30,069 nt of DNA from IMG/VR virus record IMGVR_UViG_3300020172_006014, positions 1 through 30,069 of that record; one strand, 5' to 3'. Source of the DNA: a virus. The notes below the pieces were generated by a model that did no database searches, was not told where the DNA came from, and saw only the letters and a program-made list of their open reading frames with translations. Position 1 is the stretch's first letter. Every line of letters starts with the position of its first letter. Positions 6,899-18,600 of this stretch are shown one piece after another. A program made the position numbers and the translations under genes.

Positions 6899-7476
6899 TG
6901 TGCTATTTCCATAATTGTACCAAAACTCACACCCATCTCCTTGTTGTCGGATGGCGTGAGGCCGAATGTTTTATTTAAGTAAAATGGTCTGAAGTCGTTG
7001 CCATCTGATGTGCGTATAGCAGGGGCGTACCTTCTAAGATCCGTAGACCCTGCAGGTATCGCGTAGCAGATATAAACCATTTGCGGGGTGCTGTCTTCAT
7101 CACCATCATATTGTACCGGACAGAATCCAGACCAACGTTGATTCCCTTGCACATTATTATATCCTTCGTACCCACTGGTGGTAATCAACGTGTCATTTTG
7201 ATGTATCACGATTACATTGTCATGCTGCATTTCAAAATACATGAACCATTCCATGATCAACAAACTGCTGCTGTATTTTGGCGCAATTGGAATATTTAAA
7301 CTACCAATAGTTGTACCGTTGCCACTGTTCCTGGCATAATACGCTGTGAACCCATCATTTCTAACATTTTGAATTTGCACCATACGACCCGCATAGTTAA
7401 ACACTGTGCGATTGACCATGGCAATGGTATTTCCGGTACCAGTTCCTTTCAGCTGCTGAACTTGTAAAGTACTCAT
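6895..7476 (-). CDS. Fibre-tip beta protein, tandem paralogue 2
   Basis: 193 residues. It aligns along its whole length with the next gene and with the C-terminal ~180 residues of the 521-residue adhesin. Shared landmarks are 'NSGNGTTIGSLNIPIAP' (others NSGGGTTITDLNLTIAP), 'GYEGYN', 'YDGDEDSTPQMVYICYAIPAG', 'RYAPAIRTS', 'FYLNKT' and the end 'IMEIAQ'. The family looks like a small beta-sandwich head. It overlaps both neighbours by four bases (ATGA), and the ribosome binding site for it lies in the preceding gene's Met-Glu-Ile codons. Variation sits mainly between the landmarks, as expected of receptor-contact loops; that is inference. Confidence 0.75.
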   Translation of the reverse strand: MSTLQVQQLKGTGTGNTIAMVNRTVFNYAGRMVQIQNVRNDGFTAYYARNSGNGTTIGSLNIPIAPKYSSSLLIMEWFMYFEMQHDNVIVIHQNDTLITTSGYEGYNNVQGNQRWSGFCPVQYDGDEDSTPQMVYICYAIPAGSTDLRRYAPAIRTSDGNDFRPFYLNKTFGLTPSDNKEMGVSFGTIMEIAQ

Positions 7477-8057
7477 CCGCCTATCTCCATAACAATGCCG
7501 TTGCTGATTCCGTTTTCATAACTTTCTTGACCAAGTGCATTAACTGGCCTATTCAAATAAAATGTGTATGACCCACCATTTGAACTAGATCTCACTGCCG
7601 GGGCATAGGTTCTACTTACAGTATTACCAGCTGGAATTTGATATCTAATATAAAATGTTGCCGGCGTTGAGCTAACATCACCATCATACCAAGATGTTGT
7701 ATACCCACTCTGTAATGTGGTATTCCCGGCCATGTTGTTGTAGCCTTCGTAATTTGAATCAGTAATCAATGCACCATTTCTATGAATCAAAAAATTTACA
7801 TTTTCATTGGTTTCACCAGAAATCATCCAGGTTATCAACAACATGCTGCTGGCATTTCTAGGAGCGATGGTGAGATTTAAATCAGTAATTGTTGTACCAC
7901 CACCACTGTTGGGTGCATTGTATGTTGTACGGTTATCTGATCGTACTGTGGCAATTTGTACACAGCTTCCTGGAAGATAGATATTGGTCCCTGCAGATAA
8001 TGTAATAGCAGTGTTGGCTTGAGCGGATCTCATTGCCCCAACAATAATTTTACTCAT
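7473..8057 (-). CDS. Fibre-tip beta protein, tandem paralogue 1
   Basis: 194 residues starting MSKIIVGAMRSAQANTAITL. It shares with its neighbours the stretch 'GSCVQIATVRSDNRTTYNAPN', 'TTITDLNLTIAPRNASSMLLI', 'ALITDSNYEGYNNMAGN', 'YDGDVSSTPATFYIRYQIPAG', 'TYAPAVRSS', 'TFYLNRP' and the end 'IVMEIGG'. It is nearest to the adhesin C-terminus in order and sequence. ATGA overlaps on both sides, with GGAG in the upstream gene's end as ribosome binding site. No signal peptide or enzyme motif. The likely role is a fibre-tip subunit; whether it is assembled with, or is an alternative to, the other copies cannot be told. Confidence 0.75.
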   Translation of the reverse strand: MSKIIVGAMRSAQANTAITLSAGTNIYLPGSCVQIATVRSDNRTTYNAPNSGGGTTITDLNLTIAPRNASSMLLITWMISGETNENVNFLIHRNGALITDSNYEGYNNMAGNTTLQSGYTTSWYDGDVSSTPATFYIRYQIPAGNTVSRTYAPAVRSSSNGGSYTFYLNRPVNALGQESYENGISNGIVMEIGG

Positions 8058-9619
8058 TGTGCTATCTCCATGATATATCCGGTACTCACTGCCACTTCAT
8101 GCGAATCCTGGCCAGAATTACCAGCAGTACGGTTAAGGTATAGTGTTTGATTGCTGCCATAAGTAGAGCTACGTACTGCTGGGTATAATGTAGTAATCTT
8201 AGTAGACCCTGCTGGTACCCAGTATTGCAAGAACCAATTATTTTCAGTTGAGCTAACGTCGTTACGGTCATACTTCCCTGTAATGATTCCAGACCAAGGC
8301 ACAAATCCGCCTGCTTGTTCATTGTATCCTTCGTATCCATCAGTTGTCACTAATGCACCATCTCTATTGATTGTAAAAACAGTATCGTGCTGCATTTCAC
8401 CGTTGATCATCCATCGCACTAGCAATAAACTATTGGCACGTTTTGGGGTTATAGTTAATCCTAATTCACCAATTGGGGTTCCACCTGATGCACCACCGTT
8501 GTTATAAGATGTTGCATTATAGAGAAATTGCCTATCTGTTCTGACAAAAACAGTTTGTAAAATAGTGCCCGGGACAGCAACCGCACTACCATTGGTACAA
8601 GCAATAGGTTGTTCGGTCGTGGGGCCAGTGAGTGGATATCTGATGATTACAATGCCCGACCCGCCATCGCCGCCTTTGTTGGTTGAATTATAGTGACTGC
8701 CGCCACCACCTCCACCGCCGGTATTTGGTCCCCCATTGCCACCAGGTTTGTTGGCTTGTGAATTAGTGCCGCCGCCGCCTCCGGGGGATCCATTATTAAA
8801 TCCTCGACCGCCATACGTAGTTTCTATCGCGCCACCGCCACCACCACCTAGGCCTCCGCTGCCTCCCCAGATTGAATGACCAGATCCACCACCACCACCG
8901 CCCCAATAGTATCCAACACCTAGAATATTTGACCAAAGACCGGCACCACCTGCAGATTGCAATGTAGATGGTGTTCCAGGAGTTCCTGCTCCACCTCCAC
9001 CACCAGAATAATATTGTCCGCCACCACGGCCTCCGGGGTAATTACCGGTTCCGCCATCTCGTTGACTGCCATTTGAGTATCCTGATGTGCCGCCGCCGCC
9101 TCCACTGGAATTTTGTCCAGAAGCGCCAGGCGTATAATCATAATAACTACTGCCACCAAATCCGCCACCGTGCCCAGTGACTCCAAAAACCTGGCTATTA
9201 TCACCACCGGTACCCGGAACTGTAAATTGATGTTGAGTTGGTTGTTGCCCACCTGTGCCGTTGGTTCTAAATCCGCCGCCGGCGGGTGCTCCTTGTCCAC
9301 CAACACCCACAGTTACCCCATAATTTGATACACTGACTGTAGTTTTTCCGTAGACGGCTTGACCACCACCACCGCCACCGCCCATGTCCATGCCGCCTCC
9401 ACCGCCGCCACCAACAACAAGGTATTCAACTTCGTTAGATGACCCAGTGGCACTTACTGTCCAGGTACCGCTTTGAGTAAACACATGACACATATATTGT
9501 ACTCCATTGGCTGCAATGACTTGATTTTGAAATCCGCCAAATGCAGTTATTGGTACAAATGTAGTTGCCGCGCCAGCTGTGTTAGCCTGGATATTCCCAA
9601 TGTTTAAAATTCCACTCAT
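8054..9619 (-). CDS. Glycine-rich tail adhesin fused to a fibre-tip beta domain
   Basis: 521 residues in three parts: an N-terminal strand region (MSGILNIGNIQANTAG, then VFTQSGTWTVSATG and VEYLVVGGGGGGG), a ~240-residue glycine-rich region (about 8640-9420) made of runs of G4-G8 separated by short aromatic or Asn loops and closing GGSGIVIIRYP, and a C-terminal ~180-residue domain homologous to the two following genes (GYEGYN, VPAGST, LYLNRT, YIMEIAQ). Glycine-rich regions of this kind are known to fold as polyglycine-II helices in T-even type adhesins such as Salmonella phage S16 gp38, where the loops touch the receptor. I start at the ATG 9617-9619, one base after the giant gene's stop; a TTG at 9652 is possible but would overlap that gene by 32 bases. 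Outer-surface recognition is the likely role. Confidence 0.8.
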   Translation of the reverse strand: MSGILNIGNIQANTAGAATTFVPITAFGGFQNQVIAANGVQYMCHVFTQSGTWTVSATGSSNEVEYLVVGGGGGGGMDMGGGGGGGQAVYGKTTVSVSNYGVTVGVGGQGAPAGGGFRTNGTGGQQPTQHQFTVPGTGGDNSQVFGVTGHGGGFGGSSYYDYTPGASGQNSSGGGGGTSGYSNGSQRDGGTGNYPGGRGGGQYYSGGGGGAGTPGTPSTLQSAGGAGLWSNILGVGYYWGGGGGGSGHSIWGGSGGLGGGGGGAIETTYGGRGFNNGSPGGGGGTNSQANKPGGNGGPNTGGGGGGGSHYNSTNKGGDGGSGIVIIRYPLTGPTTEQPIACTNGSAVAVPGTILQTVFVRTDRQFLYNATSYNNGGASGGTPIGELGLTITPKRANSLLLVRWMINGEMQHDTVFTINRDGALVTTDGYEGYNEQAGGFVPWSGIITGKYDRNDVSSTENNWFLQYWVPAGSTKITTLYPAVRSSTYGSNQTLYLNRTAGNSGQDSHEVAVSTGYIMEIAQ

Positions 9620-9620
9620 A

Positions 9621-12600
9621 TTATACGATTGTCCAGGTGGCGCCGTTGTCAATGGTCACAGTAATATTGTTATTAACTGTTATTGGGCCGCCACTTATTG
9701 CATTGTATGTATTAGAGACATTGCCGGTGGTTGTAATATTTGGACTGTTATAATTGAATCCCGCGGTGGCAGCAACCGCCCCTGGAGTTCCATCAGAAGC
9801 AAAAACTCCCAGAGTATTCCCTGCTCCTGATTTGAGAGATATTGTACCAAGATAAAGTGTATTGCCGCTTAGATATAAATCTTTCCATTGTGCTGTGGGA
9901 GATCCAAGATTGTAAGCTGCATTGGCAGCAGGTGTTATATTACCTTTGATTTGTGTAGTACCATTGGCAAATACAGCAACATTAGAGTTAGCAGCCACAG
10001 ACATAGTGATATTGCCGCCTGAGCTAACAATAGAAATATTTGAGTTACCATTGCTGAGATTGCCACCAGATGTCAATACACCACTAAGCAATGCGCCATT
10101 ACCAATGAAATAACCACTGCCTGAAGTAATATTACCTTCGCTGTACATTGATTTCCAGCTCAGAGCACTATTACCAACTACATAGGTATTTGGCACTGTT
10201 GGTAATACGTCGCTGTCAATGGCGTTGAATGGTGCATTAGCCACATATTCAAATCCACCAAGATCGTAGCTGGCTGAAAGTGTGCCATCGGTGACTAATC
10301 CATTGTCTACGTCGGGTGCGTCAATGCCTGCACTTACCAACCCAGCACTGTTATTTTGACTCCAGAATGTACCGTCATTGGTGCTGCCTGATATGCTGAT
10401 TGTAAGAACACCAGATGTGGCGTTGCCTACCATTGTAACACCGTTACCAGCACGTGGATACAGTATACCCACAGAGTTAGAAGCAGTTAAAGTAGCATTG
10501 CCAGCACTGTTGCCTGCGGTGTTGCCTTGAACTTGTAACTGATAATATACCGATGTCACAGATGCAATACCAGTTAAGAACGCACCGTTACCAATATAGT
10601 AATTGCCGGTTTCAATATTACCTGTGGCAACAACTTGTCCACCAGTGGTGATATTACCGCCGGTGACATTGCTGGTAGCGTTGATTGTACCAGTGGCGTT
10701 GACAGTGGTTGCAGCCAGTGTACCAACTACAAAGTTGCCGTAACTATTGACAGTGACTACTTCTGCAGTGATAGTGGCGTCAACTGCAGCGATTAGATTG
10801 CCAGCTGAATTATCATACCCAATAAATGAAGACTTTTCGCTGTCTGAATAATACCAAAGTTGTTCGCCACGATCTTTGTTATCATTTACAGTCAGTGGCG
10901 TATTGTTCGCACCGCGTCCAATGCCTATAATAGGATCTTGAACATTTAAATTAGTGACATTAATATAATTGGTATTGCCATTGACAGTTAGGTTGCCAGA
11001 AATCAAGCCATCACCTGTGACTGTCAAAGTTCCAATGTTGGCAATACCAGTGGTAGATATATTACCGCCAATGACATTACCGGCTGCTGACACTACGCCA
11101 GTTGTGTTGACATTACCAACGTTGGCATTGGCTCCGGTTGTGATATTCCCGCCAATTGATGCTATACCTGCAGTGACTAAATTTCCACCAATGACATTGG
11201 CTGTTGCTGTGATATTTCCTGTGGCAGCTACCAACCCAGTAGTTATTAGATTACCACCTGTAACGTTACCAGTGACATTTTCACTGCCAAGAACTGTGGA
11301 ATTTCCAGTGACTGCCAAAGTACCAATATTGGCTGTACCTGTGGTAGTGACATTGCCACCTGTGACGTTACCTGTGGCATTAAACGTGCCAGCAACATTT
11401 GCACCAGTACTTGTAACTACTAGTACATTTGCGGTGCCATCAACACTGGTGTTGACATTCCCATTGGCTACAGGAATGCTGACATTTGATGTTCCGTTGA
11501 CAATATTAGACCCGGCTGCAGCAACAACACCAGTGAGTTGACTACCATTACCAAAGTAGTAACTTGCGCTGACGTTGCTTGAGAATTGAGCTAAACTGTT
11601 TCCTGAGTAAATTGACAAAGGTACTGCAGATTGCCCAGACGCATTCTGATAAAAGGTTCTAAACGTATTGCCAGAATCAACATCAATATTCCAAGTACCA
11701 TTGGCTTGACCAAAAATTCCTGTGACCCCTGGCCAGGCCAAAACAATCTGGGCACCTTCACTGGGGCCTGCATCCATGACAAACTGATCTTTGCCTTTGA
11801 TAATTCCAGCGGTGGTTAAATTACCACCTGTGATGTTGCCAGTGGCTAATACCAGTCCACCAGTGGTTAAATTACCACCTGAAACATTGCCGGTTACTGT
11901 CAACGAGCTTAAGGTGCCAACCGAAGTAATATTGGGCTGTGCAGCATCAGTCACTGTGTTAGCGGTCGCTGCTAGTCCACTGATGTCAATCGCATAGGTG
12001 CCAGTGAGTCTAGCACTGGGAACAGTGCCTGATACTAGATTTGTAGCATTGGCACTACCAAGGAAGAAACCTGCGCTGACATTACCACTGACCCCAAGAT
12101 TACCAGTGACGTTTGCACCCACTGGTGTGATAGCAAATACGTTGGCAACACCGCCCACATTGGCCAAGATGTTACCACCTGAAGTGTCAATGCGCACGTT
12201 TGAAGTGCCATTAAAGATTATATCAGTATTGGTACTAATACCAGTAAGTTGTGATCCGTTACCAAGGAAGTAATTTGCACTGACATTGCCTGTAACGCCT
12301 AGATTACCTGTGACATTGCCGCTGCCTGTGACTGCCAGTGTACCAATGTTGGCTATACCAGCGGTGGTTAAGTTACCACCAGTGACATTGCCAGTGGCCG
12401 TAAAGGTTGTAGCTGAAACAACATTGGCTCCGGTGATATTACCACCACTACCTGCAGTGATAAGATTACCACCTGTAATATTTCCAGTTGCACTAATTAA
12501 TCCTGCAGTGATAAGATTACCACCTGTGACATTGCCTATGACTGTGGCAGCGCCTGTCACTGCCAGTGTGCCAATGTTAGCCGTACCTGTGGTAGTTAAA

Positions 12601-15600
12601 TTACCACCAGTGATGTTTCCAGTAACTGTTGCAGCACCGGTCACAGCCAAAGTACCAATGTTGGCTATACCAGCGGTGGTTAAGTTGCCACCAGTGACAT
12701 TGCTGGTTGCAGTGATTCTACCAGCAGTGCTGATATTACCACCAGTAATATTACCAGTAACATCAGCGTTGCCAGTTATAGTAGCAACACCGGTGACTAT
12801 CAACGTACCAGCATTGGCTATTCCAGTTGTAATGATATTACCACCAGTAATATTGGCAGTGGCAGTGAGATTACCTGTGACGTTTGCTCCGTCAGTGCTG
12901 ATCAAGAATACATTGGCAACACCGCCCACATTGGCCTGTATGTTACCACCCGAGGTGTCAATGCGTACATTTGAAGAACCGTTGGCAATCTTGTCAGTGG
13001 TAGAAACAATACCGGTCAACTGTGAGCCATTACCAAGGAAGTAATTTGCACTGACATTGCCAGTAACTGCAAGATTACCAGTGACGTTTGCGCCAATTGG
13101 AGTAATAGCAAATACATTGGCCACACCACCTACATTGGCCAACACATTACCACCCGAGCTGTCAATTCTTACATTTGAGCTGCCGTTGTTGATGTTGGCA
13201 ACTGAAGTAATAACTCCAGTCAAGAAATAACCATTACCAAGAATATAGCTTCCGCTGACGTTGCCAGTGACTGTGGTGATGTTGCCTGACGCTGATACTA
13301 GGCCAGTTGTGTTTAGATTTCCACTGCTGATGTTACCAGTTGCTGATATTAGGCCTGCAGTGCTCAAATTGCCCACTGTGGCATTGCCAGTTGCTGACAT
13401 TTGGCCAGCAGTGCTGATATTTCCAGCAGTTAAATTTCCTGTTACATTGGCAGTGGTTGTTGCTTCTAATTTGCCAACATTGGCTGTGCCAGCGGTGGTT
13501 AAATTGCCGGCTATGGCATTTCCAGTGACATCAATATAACCATTGATGTTGGCACCAGTGGATGTAATAATTAAAACATTGGCAGTGCCGCCCACGTTGG
13601 CTGAAATGTTACCACCCGAAGCGTCAATGCGTACATTTGAAGTACCATTGAAGATTTTATTGGTATCAGTACTGATACCAGTTAACTGTGATCCGTTACC
13701 AAGAATATAATTACCTTGGACATTACCAGTTGCAGTGACATTGCCAGTGGTACTGATGTTTCCGCCACTGATGTTGCCGGTGACTGTGGCAGCGCCTGTC
13801 ACTGCCAAAGTACCAACGTTGGCAATACCAGTTGTAGTTAAATTGCCACCTGTGATATTACCTGTGGCATCAAATGTGCCCAAAACATTTGCACCGGTGT
13901 TTGTTATCACAAACACATTGGCAACTCCACCTACGTTGGCAAGGATAGGACCATCTTGAGTGTCAATACGAATATTTGACGTACCAAGATTGATATTAGA
14001 ATAGTAAGTGTTGAGAACACCAGTTAATTGTGATCCGTTACCAAAATAATAATTTGCACTGGCATTGCCAACTACTTCTAGTATACCAACGTTGGCCTTG
14101 CCAACTGTGGTTAAGTTACCACCGGTGATGTTTCCAGAAATTCCAGCAGTACCTGATACAGTGATGCCAAAAGGTGCCACAACAAATACATTGGCGTTGG
14201 CGCCTACATTGGCTGAAATATTACCGTCTGGAAAATCAATGCGAACATTGGATGTTCCATAGTTGATGTTGGTAACGCCAGTGCTGTTGGATGTGGCTGC
14301 TACAACACCAGTAAGATATACACCATTGCCAATAAAGTAACCAACGTTTGATGTTACATTTCCAGTGATAACAAGCCCAGTGTTGGAAATAGCCATTACA
14401 TTGGCAGTGCCATTGACGTTGGCAAGAATATTACCATTTGCACCATCAATGCGTACATTTGAAGTGCCGCTGTTGATGATAGCCAGGCTGGTGATGACAC
14501 CAGTTAAAAAGTGACCATTGCCAAGAATATAATTTCCGCTGACGTTACCATTGGCAGTGATATTGCCAGCTGCTGCAACTTGATTGGTAAATTTGTCATA
14601 CGTAAACCCTATTAAAGAGTTTGCAACGCCGTTGTCGTTGAATACCACACCTGTATTTGGGCCAGGAATTGTAATGTTACCAACAATATTACCCACAACA
14701 TTACCAATAAAGTTCAGCGCACGTACATTGCCGGTAGAATAAATGTTGCCTGTGACTTTGAATCCATTGCCGTATTGGAATCGACCTTGTTCATCCCCGG
14801 TGTCTGCACCACCAGTTGAGAAAATAATATCGTTGTTTTCTAATGTGCTGAGTACTAGATTGCCGCCGCCAGTTGCGGTATTTCCTGCCACATACAAATA
14901 ACCGTCGTTGGCCTTTTGTAATCCAAACCCAGCTTGATTGTATCCTGAACTGTTGATACCTAGGTCAATATAGGTATCTGCGTCAGTGCCGTTGTCGGCT
15001 GTGGCCACAAAGTCTGTGCTTGCTGCCGAACCGTTGTCTTTGTTTTGAGCAACCAATTGAACATAACTGTTGGCAGTACCTGCGTATTGAAGATTGGCAT
15101 AGGCAGCAGTAAAACTCAAATCTTGACCAACACGCATATTACCAATTGCACTTAGATTACCTGAGACGTTGGCAAAACCAGTGACAGTGAGATTTCCAGT
15201 TGCCACAGTGCCAGCAATATTGGCAAGTCCATTGCTGTTGATGTTTCCGCCTGTGATATTTCCTGTTGCGTTAATTGTTGTGGCAGATAGAGAATTGTTG
15301 GCAGAGATATTGTTGGCTGTGATATTGCCAGTTGTAGTCAAACTCACACCAGTAGCTGCACCAATATTTGGCGTTGTTAGATTTGCACCGGCTTTGACAA
15401 TGATATTTCCAGTGCCGTCAAACGCAGTGGTATTGTTATCAACCTTAGCTGATATGATGCCACCATTGATATCAATACCGTTGCCTGCAGTATAAATCTG
15501 AGATTGACTAAATTCAGCAAAAGTTATGTTGCTGGTGCCAAATGTTATGGTTCCAGATGGTGAGTTAACTATCCAAGCCGAGCCAGCATTGACATTACCG

Positions 15601-18600
15601 CTTTGTACATAAAAATAATCGTTGATACCAAATGATTCAGAACTGTTTGACCCGTATTGATCTGCGTCAACAGAACGTACAATTGCCAAAGAGTTGGCCC
15701 AGGTGTAAACACCATTGAGCACGGCATTGCCTTCGTCTTTGACCAACACCCGTGTGCCCACAGTTTGAATGTTGGCAGTATCAATTAAGTTAAATGATCC
15801 AGTGGTGGTAATTGTTGCACCAACACCATTGGCAACACCATTGGGTTGTGCATAGGTAATGGTACCGCTGGTGGCCACAGCTAGATTAGATATTGTAGCA
15901 GCAACAACCGGTTCATGATAGGCGATACCTGTGGTTACTAAAGTATCAACATAGAATTTTGTAGCAGCGTCTTGATCTTGTACAGGATCAGCAAGACTAT
16001 TGATATAGTTGTTGTCCAACACAACGTTACCAGTGCCGCCAGGATTCAACTCAATGTTATTATTACCGCTTGTGGTGATCAAAATACCACCACTGCTATT
16101 GATGTTGGCAGTGACTACATTGGCAGCAACAACATTGGCTGTGGTATTGATATTACCAGTAGCAACAATTTGACCACTGGTAATTAGATTGCCACCTGTG
16201 ACATTACCTGTGGCTGAGATTAATCCTGCGGTGGTAATATTTCCGCCAGATACATTACCAGTCACACTCAGTGTGCCTGTGACACTGGTATTACCGGCTA
16301 GATTACTTAGGCCTTGTACTGTTAGATTTCCTACCCCATCAGCACCAACTGTTAGATTGTTGACAACCCCAACACTGCCGTTTTCGCCGTTGTAAAAAAG
16401 ATTAAGCGCACCAGTGCCGTTTAATCCATAAATGTAATTCCCGTCAACAATGATGTTACCAGACACAAAACTGACATTACCAGGCGTAAACAACAAACTA
16501 GTTGTGGTGCCTGAATCAATTTTGTTGCCCAAAACTTCAACGTTGGATCTAGCAATAATATTATTGCCATAGATATTCCCTGTGACGTTGGCTATGCCGG
16601 CTGTGACAAGATTGCCACCAATAATGTTACCTGTGGCATTGATCAACCCTGCGGTGATAAGATTGCCACCTGTTACGTTACCAGTGACAGTGGCTGCCCC
16701 AGTTACTTCCAAAGTTCCAATATTAGCTTTACCAGCGGTGGTTAAATTACCACCTATGACATTGCCAGTGGCTGATACTAGGCCAGCTGTGGTTAAATTG
16801 CCACCTATTACATTAGCAGTAGAAATGATATTGCTAGTGGCAACAACTTGGCCACCTGTGGTCAAATTGCCACCTATTACATTTCCAGTGGCATTAATTA
16901 ATCCAGCAGTGGTAATATTACCGCTTGATGTGTTACCAACAACACTGGCAGTGCCAGTGACTTCTAACGTGCCAATGTTGGCGATTCCAGCAGTGGTAAT
17001 ATTTCCACCAACGACGTTGGCTGTGGCATTGATATTGCCTGCGCTTGAAATATTACCACTTGACGTATTGCCAATTACTGTGGCGTTACCAGTGACTGCT
17101 AGTGTGCCAATGTTGGCAATACCTGCGGTTGTTAGATTACCACCTATAACGTTGCTGGTAGCAACAACTCGGCCAGGTGTAAGTAAATTACCACCTGCGA
17201 TATTGCCAGTGACATTTAAATTGCCAGTTACATTTCCTGCAAAACTACTAGTACCAGTTACTGCCAGAGTACCAATGTTGGCAATACCTGTGGTTGTTAA
17301 GTTACCACCAGTGATATTACCAGTTACCGCAGCTGGCCCAGTTACTTCCAAGGTACCAATGTTGGCAATACCTGTGGTAATTAAATTGCCACCTGTGACG
17401 TTACCAGTGGCTGCAATCAATCCACCAACGTAGGCATTGCCTGCTACGCCCAATCCGCCTGCAGTTTTTAGTGCGCCACTTGTAGTTGACGTTGCAGCAG
17501 TCGTAGATTTGATATTGGCAAGAGTAGTGACTTCCAGTGTACTGATATTAGCAATACCTGTGGTAATTAAATTGCCACCTGTAACATTTCCGGTAGCTGA
17601 TACTAAGCCACCTGTGTTTAAATTGCCTCCGGTGATATTGCCACTTGCTGATATCAAGCCGCCTGTGCCAACATTGCCGCCAGTGACGTTGCCGGTAGCA
17701 ACAACTTGACCGCCTGTGGTTAAGTTGCCACCTATGACATTACTGGTAGCGGTTGTATTGCCCGGAAACGTTACATTTCCGGTATTGTCAAATGTTGTTA
17801 CGTAACTTCCTGCGGTGACTGTAACATTGGATAAACTGCCAACAACGTTGTTGGTGCTGACTATTCCGTTACTGATTATATTTCCACCGGTGATGTTACC
17901 TGTGGAATTGATAACTCCCGTGGTGGTTAAATTGCCACCTATTACATTGCCAGTAGCTGATACTAAGCCACCTGTGGTTAAATTGCCACCTATTACATTG
18001 CCAGTAGCTGATACTAAGCCAGCCGTGTTTAAATTTCCACCTGTGATATTTCCAGTGACAGTTTGTGTTCCACCAACAGTGGAATTGCCAACAACTGCCA
18101 AGGTACCAATGTTACCAATTCCAGTTGTGGTTAAATTACCAACTGCGGCATTACCAGTTACTGACACCAATCCGCCAATATAGGCATTACCTACTACTCC
18201 CAACCCACCTGCAGTTTGCAGTGCACCACTTGTGGTTGATGTTGCTGCAGTTGTAGATTTGATATTGGCAAGAGTGGTGACTTCAAGAGTACCAATGTTT
18301 GCTGTGCCAGTTGTGGTAAAATTAGCTGATGTTGCATTTCCGGCCATCGTCACTGCATTGGTGGCTTTGTCAAAAGTAAACCCTGCTGTGGCGTTGGGTA
18401 AATTATTGTCGTTGAATAAAACCTGGGTGTTTGCCCCGCCTACTGTTATGTTACCAGAAATGTTACCAACAACATTTCCAAGGAAATATTGAGCAAATAC
18501 ATTACCAGTTGCAGCAAGGTTGCCGGTGACATTGGCACCCACAGTTGTGATAGCAAAAACATTGGCAACACCACCTACGTTGGCCAGGATGTTACCACCA

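Noticed and set aside
6359-9619. Diversity-generating retroelement acting on the fibre-tip paralogues
   Set aside because: No reverse transcriptase, template repeat or adenine-specific differences were seen; the copies differ along their whole length.
9620-9652. TTG start at 9652 for the glycine-rich adhesin
   Set aside because: It would overlap the giant gene by 32 bases; the ATG at 9619, one base after the giant gene's stop, fits the junction style of its neighbours.
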